DNA of 64,000 bases from Gammaproteobacteria bacterium (GCA_030431985.1 JAUIIB010000001.1:62001-126000), one strand, 5' to 3'; numbered from the stretch's first letter, positions 48,048 through 58,670 are shown. Numbers and translations are program-made. Notes: a model not told the origin generated them from the letters alone.

Positions 48048-48653
48048 CTACTTAGACGGTTGTACACCTGAGATGCCGGTTGCTTTAGCGGCTCTCAATA
48101 CGGGGTAAAACTGGGTAAAAACAAGATCGTCTTTGGCGTTGGCTTTATGGCATGCCGCGCATTCTTCGGTGGGTAAGTTTTTGGCTGCTGTGACCAGTTC
48201 CATATCCGGTACATAAAAAATATAATAACCCCAGTTGCCCGGTTCTTCTGCGTAACGTTTGGAATCTTTAACCGATGCCTCCAGACCAATATAATCGCCC
48301 ATGAAGTAACCGTTACCGCTGCCAGGGCCTTTGCGCTCGCCAACACTGATAAGTTCTTTGACGGTCATGGCGCCATCTCGAAATTCACCCGTTTTCTTCC
48401 AGTGCGCAAAACTGTCTGGATCGAGATAGACCGTACGGATTTCAGTAAAGGGCGCGTTACCTTCGTTCAGTTCATTCGGCGTGACCTGTGTACCCACCAT
48501 AACCCACTCACGGTAATTTTGCGGCAATAACAGTTCGCCGTCATTATTATATTTTGCCGGTCCGGCGGCAAATGTCGTACTTAACGTGGCTCCCAATGTC
48601 AGTAATGTTACAAAAGTCAGTGTTGTATACTTCAGTAAGTATTTGAACTTCAT
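48048..48653 (-). CDS. Cytochrome P460-family periplasmic c-type haem protein (second copy)
   Basis: 201 residues: a signal peptide (about 1-29, ending TFAAG), then a P460-family beta domain and the haem motif CAACH at residues 165-169. Unlike the copy at 451-975 it has a longer C-terminal tail (32 residues after CAACH), and its mid-part reads YREWVMVGTQVTPNEL, a pattern I recall in many P460-like proteins outside ammonia oxidisers. Whether it carries the lysine cross-link of true P460 cannot be told. AAGGAA precedes the ATG. It lies downstream of cbbR on the same strand with a 305-bp gap. Confidence 0.85.
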   Translation of the reverse strand: MKFKYLLKYTTLTFVTLLTLGATLSTTFAAGPAKYNNDGELLLPQNYREWVMVGTQVTPNELNEGNAPFTEIRTVYLDPDSFAHWKKTGEFRDGAMTVKELISVGERKGPGSGNGYFMGDYIGLEASVKDSKRYAEEPGNWGYYIFYVPDMELVTAAKNLPTEECAACHKANAKDDLVFTQFYPVLRAAKATGISGVQPSK

Positions 48654-48958
48654 TTAAATTCCTTTTTTCTTATTAAAGTGATTATCTAAGTACAGCAATT
48701 TAATTTGGCATAAACCGGTTACAATTGCATCCGGGAGAATAACCCATGTCATTATGGTGTGGAGGCTCCCCATGCCGGTTTTGTATTGTACTGATTTGCC
48801 GGGTTCGCGCAACGTATGACTGTTGTTTATTTGGGATGGCTTCCGGCGCAGATTGTTGTGATGAAAATGGAGCTTTAATCCCTTCATGCTGTCTCCATTT
48901 ACCCTATTTAATAGCTAAGCAGTTATTTCTTGTCTTTCTGAAGATTTGGGTGATAACT
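48654..48958. other. Intergenic region between cbbR and the second P460 gene
   Basis: 305 bp with no supported gene; both flanking genes run leftward. It should hold the P460 promoter at its left end, where the ribosome site AAGGAA is seen. Short frames here on either strand have no start context. Confidence 0.5.
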
Positions 48959-49915
48959 TCAGCCTCTGGGTAATGCAGTCCGGTTGTATTTTACTTTCGT
49001 GTTAATGCCGGATGAATCGGTTAAATACTTAGGAGCTTGTTTTAAATAGCCCAGAAAAGCTTCTGCAACGACTGATAACTTTTTGTCGGATAAATAGGCG
49101 TAATGCCAGTGGCGTTCGATTGGGAAACCAACGACATCGAGTACGGCCAGCTGCCCGAAAGGCGTATCAAGCGCCAGTGTGTGGCGTGACAGGATTGACA
49201 ACCCCAGGCCACTGATTACCGCCTGCTTGATTGCCTCGTTGCTGCCCAACTCCATGCGGATGTTTAACTTTAATTCATGTTTTGAGAAAATGCGCTCAGT
49301 TGCAATACGTGTCCCGGAGCCTTGCTCACGCAGTAAAAAGGGTTCTTCGGCGATTCGCTTGAGCGATATCTTCTTTTTGTTGACAAGCGGATGGTCGACA
49401 GGGGCAAGAACTACCAGCGGGTTATCCAGGAATGCTTCTGAGACGGTGTCAATCTCTTTGGGCGGCTGGCCGAGAATATAGAGATCATCCTGATTGTTGA
49501 TGAGTCTTTCCAAGGCATGTTCGCGATTGGTGACTTTTAAAGAGACATCAATACCCGGGTACTGTTTGCAAAACATACCCAGCAGTCGCGGCGCAAAGTA
49601 TTTGGCGGTGGTGACAACGGCCAGTTTGAGTTTGCCTGCTTTTAGTCCCTTCATATCTGCCACGGCCATTTCAAAATGTTCGAAGTGCTCGAATACGCTG
49701 TGGCAGGTTTGATAGAGTTTTCGTCCGGCCTCAGTCAGATAAATTTTTTTTCCAATTTGATCGAATAGCGGTAAACCCACCTCGTCGGTCAGTTTCTTAA
49801 TTTGCATCGACACGGTGGGTTGTGTCAAAAACAATTCTTCTGCAGCGCGGGTAAAACTGCCAAGCCGGGCAATCGATTCGAATACCTCTAATTGGCGCAA
49901 TGTACTGTGGCGCAT
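48959..49915 (-). CDS. cbbR: LysR-type regulator CbbR
   Basis: 318 residues. The N-terminal winged helix-turn-helix (MRHSTLRQLEVFESIARLG, then TRAAEELFLTQPTVSMQIKKL) is followed by the two-lobed effector domain of CbbR-type LysR proteins (LKLAVVTTAKYFAPRLLG). It is divergent from cbbL with 187 bp between, the classical CbbR arrangement; CbbR senses RuBP or NADPH and activates the Calvin-cycle operon. It probably represses itself. Confidence 0.95.
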   Translation of the reverse strand: MRHSTLRQLEVFESIARLGSFTRAAEELFLTQPTVSMQIKKLTDEVGLPLFDQIGKKIYLTEAGRKLYQTCHSVFEHFEHFEMAVADMKGLKAGKLKLAVVTTAKYFAPRLLGMFCKQYPGIDVSLKVTNREHALERLINNQDDLYILGQPPKEIDTVSEAFLDNPLVVLAPVDHPLVNKKKISLKRIAEEPFLLREQGSGTRIATERIFSKHELKLNIRMELGSNEAIKQAVISGLGLSILSRHTLALDTPFGQLAVLDVVGFPIERHWHYAYLSDKKLSVVAEAFLGYLKQAPKYLTDSSGINTKVKYNRTALPRG

Positions 49916-49932
49916 TGTATACTCCTTAATAT

Positions 49933-49948
49933 ATAGATATATATCTAT
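49933..49948. promoter_or_regulatory. Palindromic site near cbbR, possible CbbR operator
   Basis: Perfect 16-bp palindrome atagatatatatctat, 18-33 bases upstream of the cbbR start codon. Its location between divergent cbbR and cbbL suits autorepression by CbbR. Confidence 0.5.
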
Positions 49949-49969
49949 TCTTTGTATAAGAAAGTTTTA

Positions 49970-49985
49970 TTATCATCTATGATAA
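49970..49985. promoter_or_regulatory. Second dyad in the cbbR-cbbL gap, LysR T-N11-A type
   Basis: Arms ttatcat / atgataa around CT. The T at 49973 and A at 49985 give the T-N11-A pattern of LysR-type recognition sites. It is 118-133 bases upstream of cbbL, where a CbbR activation site is expected. Confidence 0.55.
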
Positions 49986-50090
49986 TTATATACCATAATC
50001 CGGATATCTGCTTTTTAATACTTTTTTGAATGTAATTTTCCAAGATTCATATTCTTAAAGTTAACTGAGTGGGTATGTGTTTTTAATTAA

Positions 50091-51578
<1,488 letters not shown>

Positions 51579-51600
51579 CCAGGCAGAGGAGAAAATTATT

Positions 51601-52035
51601 ATGATGACCAATTCAGGCAACAAGCTAACACAAGGGCAGTTTTCTTTTTTACCACCGTTAACCGATGAACAGATCTCAAAACAGATCAAATATGCACTGA
51701 AAAACAATTGGGCAATCGGGATTGAATATACCGATGATCCGCATCCTCGTAATACTTATTGGGAAATGTTTGGCAACCCTATGTTTGATTTAAGGGATCC
51801 GGCCGGAATTCTGATGGAGATCAATAACTGTCGTAAAATATTTTCTAGCCATTATGTTCGTGTGACTGCATTTGATTCGACACGTGGGGTTGAAAGTCTG
51901 AAGATGTCCTACATTGTAAACCGGCCCAAGAAAGAGCCTGGTTTTGGCCTGGTACGTCAGGAAGGTGAGGGGCGTTTGGTCAGGTATACGATTCATTCCT
52001 ATGCGACCGACAAGTCTGAAGGTGAACGCTACTAG
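51601..52035 (+). CDS. cbbS: RuBisCO small subunit, red-type
   Basis: 144 residues from the ATG 9 bases after GAGGAG. Typical small-subunit blocks: [13 protein letters not shown] at the N-terminus, [30 protein letters not shown] in the middle, and the red-type C-terminal beta extension ([19 protein letters not shown]). A GTG at 51571 inside the end of cbbL would add 10 residues before the ribosome site and is rejected. It lies 22 bp after cbbL. Confidence 0.97.
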   Translation: MMTNSGNKLTQGQFSFLPPLTDEQISKQIKYALKNNWAIGIEYTDDPHPRNTYWEMFGNPMFDLRDPAGILMEINNCRKIFSSHYVRVTAFDSTRGVESLKMSYIVNRPKKEPGFGLVRQEGEGRLVRYTIHSYATDKSEGERY

Positions 52036-52040
52036 TTCAT

Positions 52041-52074
52041 AAAGCTCTCTCTTCTTTTTTGAAAAGAGAGCTTT
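52041..52074 (+). promoter_or_regulatory. Stem-loop between cbbS and cbbX
   Basis: 10-bp stem aaagctctct / agagagcttt just 5 bases after the cbbS stop; the loop holds a T-rich run. It is followed by TTG, not a long T tract. It could be a partial terminator or a processing site that keeps CbbX far below CbbLS levels. A TTG frame start at 52059 lies in the loop and is therefore unlikely for cbbX. Confidence 0.65.
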
Positions 52075-52088
52075 TGAATATTAATGAG

Positions 52089-53060
52089 ATGAAAGCTAAA
52101 GTAGATTCAATTATTTTAGCGTATCTTGCGGGGGTAAAAATGCCTAAGCAAACTAAAAAGGAAACGACCGCCGGTCAAGTTTCAGTTAATCTGGATGCGG
52201 AGTTTCGCAAATCAAATATCCATGAGGTTCTGGATAAGCTGGATCGTGAGCTGATCGGCCTGAAGCCTGTTAAAACCAGAATTAATGAGACAGCCGCATT
52301 GTTACTGGTCGACCGTGTTCGCAAACAACTGGAATTGTCTGCTGGTGCGCCCAGCTTGCATATGTGTTTTACAGGTAATCCGGGTACCGGGAAAACAACT
52401 GTTGCATTGAGAATATCGGAAATTCTACACCGGCTGGGTTATGTGCGTGAAGGTCATTTGGTCTCGGTAACGCGCGACGACCTGGTAGGGCAGTATATTG
52501 GACATACGGCACCCAAAACCAAAGAAGTAATTAAGAAAGCAATGGGTGGGGTTTTATTTATTGACGAAGCCTATTATTTATATAAGCCGGAAAATGAGCG
52601 TGACTATGGCGCAGAGTCTATTGAGATTTTGCTGCAAATTATGGAGAATAATCGTGAAGATCTAGTGGTCATTCTGGCAGGTTATAAAGACAGGATGAAT
52701 AAATTTTTCAACAGTAATCCTGGTATGCGTTCACGTATTGCACATCACATTGATTTTCCGGATTATGGTGTTGACGAGTTGCTTGCAATTGCCAATCTGA
52801 TGCTGGCGGAACAAAATTATAAGTTCAGTGCCGATGGTGAGAAAGTGTTTCGTGAATATATTCAGTTGCGTATGAAACTCGAGCATTTTGCCAATGCACG
52901 TTCGATGCGTAACGCCTTGGACAGAGCGCGTTTGAGGCAGGCTAACCGGCTATTTGCCGGGAATAAGAAGTCGTTAACAAAAATCGATCTGATGACGCTA
53001 GAGCCAGATGATATTTTAGCCAGCCGTGTTTTTCAGGAAGGAAAACTTGATGATAATTAA
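52089..53060 (+). CDS. cbbX: CbbX, red-type RuBisCO activase (AAA+)
   Basis: 323 residues from the ATG at 52089; a later ATG at 52140 (MPKQTKK) gives 306, nearer the usual size, and no ribosome site settles it. The AAA+ core has Walker [10 protein letters not shown], Walker [14 protein letters not shown], the QYIGHT pore loop region and [16 protein letters not shown] sensor 2. It pulls the RuBisCO large-subunit C-terminus to release sugar-phosphate inhibitors. It is the third gene of cbbLSX. Confidence 0.95.
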   Translation: MKAKVDSIILAYLAGVKMPKQTKKETTAGQVSVNLDAEFRKSNIHEVLDKLDRELIGLKPVKTRINETAALLLVDRVRKQLELSAGAPSLHMCFTGNPGTGKTTVALRISEILHRLGYVREGHLVSVTRDDLVGQYIGHTAPKTKEVIKKAMGGVLFIDEAYYLYKPENERDYGAESIEILLQIMENNREDLVVILAGYKDRMNKFFNSNPGMRSRIAHHIDFPDYGVDELLAIANLMLAEQNYKFSADGEKVFREYIQLRMKLEHFANARSMRNALDRARLRQANRLFAGNKKSLTKIDLMTLEPDDILASRVFQEGKLDDN

Positions 53061-53185
53061 TTATTTACATAATGTTTTGAATCAACTGAAAATAAAACAG
53101 GTGAGGTGCGGTTGCTGTTAGAGCTCGAAAAATGAATCTGGCCTTCAATTACTCAATGTTGTAAACCCATCGTTTCAGCATACGC

Positions 53186-54313
53186 TTATTCCGATATAAG
53201 ATGCTCGATCAAACGCTCAAAATACACCATACCGACGTATGGTCCAGAGGTACGGCAGCAGACGATGGGATCGAAACGGTTTTGCCTGGGGCGGCGTAAC
53301 GCAAGACGTAGCGCCTCTGCGATCGGAACAGTCGGTGTAACCGTTAAAATGGGTTGTGGTATATGGCAATCCATATCATGATCTTCACGCCGATAAATAT
53401 ATCTTGGGCATTTACGGTGATCGACTGCGATGACATATAACGTATCGGAGTCCGTTTCGAAAGCATTTTTTACTTGTGAATGTTCAGTCGTCTCTATCAG
53501 AACCGGTATCTGCTCAATAAGGCGGACAATCAAATCATGGATACTGCGAGTACGGCTACGTTCCTGCAAATGTTCGACAATCGCTTCCGGCAATTTTACC
53601 CAGGTGGGTGTTGGATGCGCTAAACAATAGCCTTGACCAAGCGGCACTTGCAAAGTCACCAGTGCATCCAGCTGATCAAGATGCTCGATCCCTTCAGCGA
53701 TAATCCATGCATCTACTTGGTCGCCTAATTCCCCGAGTAAGCGCACAACGCCGCGCCCGAGCTCGGTGTTCAGGTCATTTTCCAGAAACCCGCGATCCAA
53801 TTTAATAAAGTCAGGGCGCAACTTAAGTATATGGCGTAAACTGGCATAGCCTGCTCCTGCATCGTCGATAGCAAAAAAACCGCCATTGCGGCGAATGACG
53901 TCGACAACACTCTTTAGAAATACATAGTCGTTTATCGGCTCATGCTCAGTCAATTCAAACACCAGCTTGGAGCAGTCATTCTTGTCTAAAAGTGTGTAGG
54001 TGCATTTATCAAGAAATGCATTTGGACCAATATTTACACTCAGAAACGTATCCTTGGGTAGGGTGTCGCGTACAGCGAAGATTTTCTCGAGAATTCTTAA
54101 TTCAATTTGAATATCAACCTTGTACGCGTGAGCCAATTTAAAAAGGGCTTCCGAGGAAAATCCTTCAAAACGGCTGAGGGCCTCGTAACCGGCTATCACA
54201 CCATGTTGCAGGTCGACAATAGGTTGAAAAACAAAATGATGTAAAGAAGTATCTGCGAGAATCAGGTTGAGCGCTTTTTCACTTGCTTTTAACTGATCCG
54301 ACTGATCACTCAT
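53186..54313 (-). CDS. EAL-domain cyclic-di-GMP phosphodiesterase with C-terminal CBS-like region
   Basis: 375 residues. EAL domain (about 20-260) with YEALSRF (E44), NIGPN, the ELTEHE acidic motif, the metal aspartates in DDAGAGY, KLDRGF, and AEGIE, so all catalytic residues look intact. The C-terminal 110 residues carry an ITVTPTVPIAEALRLAL stretch that resembles a CBS sensory domain. It should degrade c-di-GMP. Its ATG overlaps the DUF1059 stop by four bases (ATGA). Confidence 0.9.
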   Translation of the reverse strand: MSDQSDQLKASEKALNLILADTSLHHFVFQPIVDLQHGVIAGYEALSRFEGFSSEALFKLAHAYKVDIQIELRILEKIFAVRDTLPKDTFLSVNIGPNAFLDKCTYTLLDKNDCSKLVFELTEHEPINDYVFLKSVVDVIRRNGGFFAIDDAGAGYASLRHILKLRPDFIKLDRGFLENDLNTELGRGVVRLLGELGDQVDAWIIAEGIEHLDQLDALVTLQVPLGQGYCLAHPTPTWVKLPEAIVEHLQERSRTRSIHDLIVRLIEQIPVLIETTEHSQVKNAFETDSDTLYVIAVDHRKCPRYIYRREDHDMDCHIPQPILTVTPTVPIAEALRLALRRPRQNRFDPIVCCRTSGPYVGMVYFERLIEHLISE

Positions 54314-54486
54314 TCAAGTTCTCTGATTTTAGCCCTAACTAATTTCAAAACATCGTCACTGATATCCGTAAGCTTATGATCAACTTTGGCGTGATCAATG
54401 ACTTTGTGAAGAATTTCTTCTTCGGTCTGGCCTTCAAATGTTGTTGTACAGCCCGGAATTACGTCTTTGCAACTGAAACTTTTCAT
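54310..54486 (-). CDS. DUF1059 small protein
   Basis: 58 residues from the ATG 7 bases after GGAGG. The DUF1059 pattern (MKSFSCKDVIPGC, then TEEEILHKVIDHAKVDH) has two cysteines and histidines suited to metal binding. Function is unknown. A longer upstream frame to 54642 is open but lacks a ribosome site. It is translationally coupled to the EAL gene, a possible sensor or partner of it. Confidence 0.85.
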   Translation of the reverse strand: MKSFSCKDVIPGCTTTFEGQTEEEILHKVIDHAKVDHKLTDISDDVLKLVRAKIRELE

Positions 54487-54767
54487 TTGCTTACCTCCAA
54501 ATTCAGCTATCGGGTCAAACATTTGTCGTTCATGCAGGTTCGTTTTTTCGAAACCAAAACTTGTTGGTCCAGTATAACATCTTAAAAAAGAAATTAACTT
54601 GATGAAGAATAAGTGCCTGATATTACAGATTGAATGACACATGGCTCGCTACGGTTTAAGACAGTATAACCGGAGATTGTGGATACCGAGGGAATTAGCT
54701 GTTTGCTGTGCATCGTCGTTTGTTCGTAATTGCTGGATTCAATTCCATTAAATGGATACAACATAGG

Positions 54768-55376
54768 CTACGTTACCCACTGTGCCCGAACCTGTTCACG
54801 ATTCAGAGCCAGCCACTGTAATGCAATGATGGCGCTGGCCGAATTGATTTTTCCTGATTCTAAGTACTGCAGAGCAGTGTTTAGTGCGACGACATGGACT
54901 TTAATATCTTCGCCTTCGTCTTGGATGCCGTAAATACCGCCAGCGAGTGTAGTATCAACATGGCCGCAAAATAATGCGATACGTTCCGTCATGCCGCCGG
55001 GGCTGACTAAATATTCATAGAGCGGTATTAAATCGGTAATTTCACAGCCGGCCTCTTCTACGCTTTCGCGTTTAACCACGCCTTCAGAAGTTTCACTACT
55101 TTCAACAATGCCGGCGACAATTTCCAACAACCATGGCCCGCCAGGCGCATCCAGCGCACCTATCCGGAATTGTTCAATCAAAAGTACTTCGTCCCTGATC
55201 GGGTCGTAAGGCAAGACTGCCGCTGCATGACCACGCTCAAATAATTCGCGTGTGATCGGATCGCTCCAGCAGCCGTTAAACAGACGATGACGCAAACGAT
55301 AGTGGTCGATACGAAAAAATCCTTTATAGCGAGTTGTTTGCTCAAGTATGTGAACGTCATCTCGATTCATCAGCAT
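54768..55376 (-). CDS. nudF: ADP-ribose pyrophosphatase
   Basis: 202 residues with the Nudix box G-IVESS-E-TSEGVVK-RE-SVEEAG at about 90-112 and the YPSPGG-like YLVSPGGMTE loop 15-20 residues later, the mark of the ADP-ribose pyrophosphatase group. It hydrolyses ADP-ribose to AMP and ribose-5-phosphate. The N-terminal domain of E. coli NudF (hydrophobic strands and PYDPIRDEVLLIEQFR) is there. Single gene. Confidence 0.93.
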   Translation of the reverse strand: MLMNRDDVHILEQTTRYKGFFRIDHYRLRHRLFNGCWSDPITRELFERGHAAAVLPYDPIRDEVLLIEQFRIGALDAPGGPWLLEIVAGIVESSETSEGVVKRESVEEAGCEITDLIPLYEYLVSPGGMTERIALFCGHVDTTLAGGIYGIQDEGEDIKVHVVALNTALQYLESGKINSASAIIALQWLALNREQVRAQWVT

Positions 55377-55600
55377 TGCTCCTCATTCTTCCAGTTACCG
55401 GTTAATAAAATGCAGTACGAGACTATGTGATAAAAACTATCGAAAGTGCAAAAATATAGTTATTGTTGATCAATAGAGCATTGCACATTTTTAAATCCCT
55501 TGCTAGATTTCGGTGTGCTGGGCATGGTGGTTATTGATTTGATTACCAGTGGGTATCGCTCTGAGATTGGATAGTTAATTTTTGCCTGAAAACACGGATC

Positions 55601-56506
55601 ATGAAAACGTTGAGTAATATTGTCGGTTACGCCATTCTGGGGAGCTTATTGAGTGTAATGACCGTTACAGCCTATGCCGATTCACCGGGTGCTGGTAACA
55701 AAAAATTTGGTATTGGTGCATTGGGTTATATCGAGCCGCGTTCCCGAGTTATTCGGGTTTCTCATAATGCCGGTCCAGAGGGCGCGAGAGTAGAACAGCT
55801 TTTTTTTCAGGAAGCGGATCAGGTTAAGTCGGGCGAGAAGCTTGCACTGCTTTCTGACAATAGCAAGAAATTTGCCGAAGTTGATGCTGCTAAAACCCGT
55901 ATTAAGGCGTTGGAAGCGCAGTTGGCTGCGGAAAGAGTGGCTTTGACATTTAATGAGAAAGAGTACCGGCGCTATGCCTCGTTATCTCAGCAATCAATGA
56001 CCACGGTTTCCCATGCGGAAAACAAACATCTGGCGTTTAAACAGTCGCAATTAAATGTCAAGCGTCTGCTGGCAGAAATCGAAAACGCCAAGTCGCAATT
56101 GATGATTGCGGAAGCAGAACTTGGCAATACGATAATTGTCGCCCCGATTAGCGGTACGGTTCTGAAAATTCTGGTGCGGCCGGGCGAGCGTATCCATGAC
56201 GGCGGGTTGCTGGAAATAGCGGATTTGACTGAACTGGACATTGTGGCGGAAATATATGAGTCAGATATGCCGAAGATTAAGGTGGGGCAGCACGCGCATA
56301 TCAACGCCGTCGGTTTTGCGCGTCAGTATAAAGCTACCGTCAGGGAACTGGGTTTTCAAGTTAAGAAAAATGACTTGAATGACACCGATCCGCTTGCAGA
56401 TAAGGATAACCGTATTGTCGAAGTACGTTTGACATTAGAAGCGGGTGCAGTAGATGATTTGAGGCATCAGATTTTTCGGCAGGTTTATGTTCAGATTGAG
56501 TCATGA
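55601..56506 (+). CDS. devB: DevB-like membrane-fusion protein of an ABC exporter
   Basis: 301 residues with a signal peptide or anchor (about 1-27). GALGYIEPRSRVIRVS opens the DevB pattern; lipoyl half-motifs flank a long helical hairpin (about 100-165), and a SGTVLKILVRPGERI block follows. In cyanobacteria DevBCA exports heterocyst glycolipids with TolC. The same exporter type is found in other phyla. Its stop overlaps devC by four bases (ATGA). Confidence 0.82.
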   Translation: MKTLSNIVGYAILGSLLSVMTVTAYADSPGAGNKKFGIGALGYIEPRSRVIRVSHNAGPEGARVEQLFFQEADQVKSGEKLALLSDNSKKFAEVDAAKTRIKALEAQLAAERVALTFNEKEYRRYASLSQQSMTTVSHAENKHLAFKQSQLNVKRLLAEIENAKSQLMIAEAELGNTIIVAPISGTVLKILVRPGERIHDGGLLEIADLTELDIVAEIYESDMPKIKVGQHAHINAVGFARQYKATVRELGFQVKKNDLNDTDPLADKDNRIVEVRLTLEAGAVDDLRHQIFRQVYVQIES

Positions 56507-57672
56507 GCATAATTAATGTTTGGCTTTTTCCTGCGCGCCTGGCCTGGCGTCAGCTCGTTCACGATCGTCCAAAAATGATTGCCGCAATCAGCGGGGTTTT
56601 ATTTGCCTGTGTGCTGGTGTTTATGCAGCTGGGCTTTAAGGATGCATTGTATGCCAGCGCGGCATCCATGCCATTGAAATTTGATGGCGACTTGTTCTTG
56701 ATTCATCGGCAGAGTGAGGCTATGTGGCGTCCGGCACAATTCGAACGCAGTGAATTAATACGTGCGCTCGGTCATCCTGCTGTTGCAGAGGTGATTCCAT
56801 TATATTTGTCGCTGGCTACTTTCAAAGCAATGGACACGCAAGTCAAGCGTACGTTAATGGTGTTTGGTTACGATCCCGATACCGATTTATTGAATGTTGA
56901 TGCAATAAAATCAATGAAGGTTGCGTTACGGGTTAAAGACACAGTCATGTTTGACGAATTTTCTCGTCCTGAATTTGGTCCTGTGGGGGAACAGTTGAAA
57001 GTCGGGCGAAACAGGACCGAGGTCAATGATTATAAGGTCAGGATTCTGGGTGTTTTCCAGTTGGGTATTTCGTTTGCGGCAGATGGTAATATTGTTACCA
57101 GCGATCAGAATTTTATGCGTATTTTCCCGAATAGAAGCATGGGATACATCGATGTTGGTGCGATACGGCTTCATCCAGGCACGGCAATTCAGCCGGTCAA
57201 GGCTGAGCTAAAGACCCTGTTAAATGACTTTGTAAAAATTTACACCTATGAAGAAATACTCGAGCACGAGCGGTTGTATTGGGAAAATGCGGCGCCGATT
57301 GGTTTTATCTTTAATTTCGGTACCGTCATGGGGCTCATTGTCGGCATGGTGATCGTTTATCAGATTTTATTCACTGAAATCACCAATTACCGGTTTGAGT
57401 TTGCTACGTTAAAAGCGATGGGGTATCAGCATCAGTATTTTGTGCGTATGGTATTTGCATCCGCTTTGATTTTGGCCATACTGGGTTTTGTGCCAGGGTT
57501 TGTGCTATCCAAAGGCTTGTATTATCTCGCTGAGTCTCAGATTTTTATCCCGATGCCCATGACACTGGAAAAAATCGTTACAGTTTTTATGTTTATCCTC
57601 TTCATGTGTGCGACTGCCGGTTTGCTGGCGATACATCGGCTAAAATCCGCTAATCCAGCAGATATGTTTTAA
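56503..57672 (+). CDS. devC: DevC-like ABC exporter permease
   Basis: 389 residues. One N-terminal span (about 25-47), a large periplasmic domain (about 48-270) and three C-terminal spans (about 275-380), the FtsX/MacB-like plan, but with the DevC-type stretch ARLAWRQLVHDRPKMIAAISGVLFACVLVFMQ at the start. It works with DevB and DevA. Confidence 0.85.
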   Translation: MSIINVWLFPARLAWRQLVHDRPKMIAAISGVLFACVLVFMQLGFKDALYASAASMPLKFDGDLFLIHRQSEAMWRPAQFERSELIRALGHPAVAEVIPLYLSLATFKAMDTQVKRTLMVFGYDPDTDLLNVDAIKSMKVALRVKDTVMFDEFSRPEFGPVGEQLKVGRNRTEVNDYKVRILGVFQLGISFAADGNIVTSDQNFMRIFPNRSMGYIDVGAIRLHPGTAIQPVKAELKTLLNDFVKIYTYEEILEHERLYWENAAPIGFIFNFGTVMGLIVGMVIVYQILFTEITNYRFEFATLKAMGYQHQYFVRMVFASALILAILGFVPGFVLSKGLYYLAESQIFIPMPMTLEKIVTVFMFILFMCATAGLLAIHRLKSANPADMF

Positions 57673-57676
57673 CTTT

Positions 57677-58348
57677 ATGGTGATTGCTGTGCACAACCTG
57701 AGCTATAGTTTCGGTAGTGGTACGCTGACACAGCCGGTTCTAAAAGGTGTCGACCTTGCCATTCATCAAGGCGAAATTGTCATTATGACCGGCCCATCTG
57801 GCTCTGGGAAAACAACGTTGCTTACAATCATCGGCGGTTTGCGACAAGCTTTAAATGGCAGTGTAGTGGTTTTGGGTGAGCAGCTGGTTAATAGCACCGA
57901 GAGAACTAAAGTGAGTATCCGACGTCAAACCGGTTATATTTTTCAGCAGCATAATCTGCTAAAATCCCTCACGGCGTTACAGAATGTCTGTATGACTCTG
58001 GAAATGCAGCATGATTTGACTGAATCCGAACGAAGCTGTCGTGCGCAAAAAATGCTTGAGGCGGTTGGATTAAAAGAGTGGTTGCATTATCTGCCGGAAT
58101 CGCTTTCCGGTGGGCAGCGACAGCGTGTTTCAATCGCTAGGGCGTTAGTAGGGCAACCTAAAATTGTACTGGCTGATGAACCGACGGCATCTTTGGATAG
58201 GCAAAGTGGTCATGAGGCCGTAGAGATTTTGAAACAACTTGCAAAAGTCTCGGATACGGCTATTCTGCTGGTTACGCATGATTACCGTATACTGGATATA
58301 GCGGATCGTGTCGTCGAATTGGAAGATGGTATGATTAAATCTGCTTAA
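57677..58348 (+). CDS. devA: DevA-like ABC exporter ATPase
   Basis: 223 residues with intact Walker A GPSGSGKTT, Q-loop, signature LSGGQRQRVS, Walker B VLADEPTASLD and H-loop LVTHD. It lies 4 bp after devC and completes the devBCA unit. The intact motifs contrast with the ABC-like protein at 41139-42800. Confidence 0.9.
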   Translation: MVIAVHNLSYSFGSGTLTQPVLKGVDLAIHQGEIVIMTGPSGSGKTTLLTIIGGLRQALNGSVVVLGEQLVNSTERTKVSIRRQTGYIFQQHNLLKSLTALQNVCMTLEMQHDLTESERSCRAQKMLEAVGLKEWLHYLPESLSGGQRQRVSIARALVGQPKIVLADEPTASLDRQSGHEAVEILKQLAKVSDTAILLVTHDYRILDIADRVVELEDGMIKSA

Positions 58349-58547
58349 ATCTGTGAAATTAATGCGTTATAATGCGCTTGAATATTTGTCCGAGATATTG
58401 TTTTTAATGACGTTGCCTACATATCGGATAGCATAAATTACATGGTTCGATGTTTATTCCACCCTGGAAATATGTTTTGCAGGCATCATGAAATGTCGTG
58501 TATTACAAGATGATACACGCCATTATTTATTTTTAAGGATTAGAAAT

Positions 58548-58670
58548 ATGAAGAAATTAGTTTTTGCTATCGTTGCATTAGTGTCTGCATTTGCTTTAAT
58601 GGCATGTTCTCCTTCTGCCCCTGAATCTCCTGATTCTGATAATTATGGTACAACTATCCAGCCAGAATAA
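58548..58670 (+). CDS. Very small lipoprotein
   Basis: 40 residues opening MKKLVFAIVALVSAFALMAC, a lipoprotein signal with lipobox LMAC at 17-20, giving a mature lipopeptide of 21 residues (PSAPESPDSDNYGTTIQPE part). AAGGA precedes the ATG at 58548; an upstream ATG at 58488 would bury the signal sequence and is rejected. A perfect TATAAT at 58368-58373 may be its promoter, and a terminator follows. Function unknown. Confidence 0.7.
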   Translation: MKKLVFAIVALVSAFALMACSPSAPESPDSDNYGTTIQPE

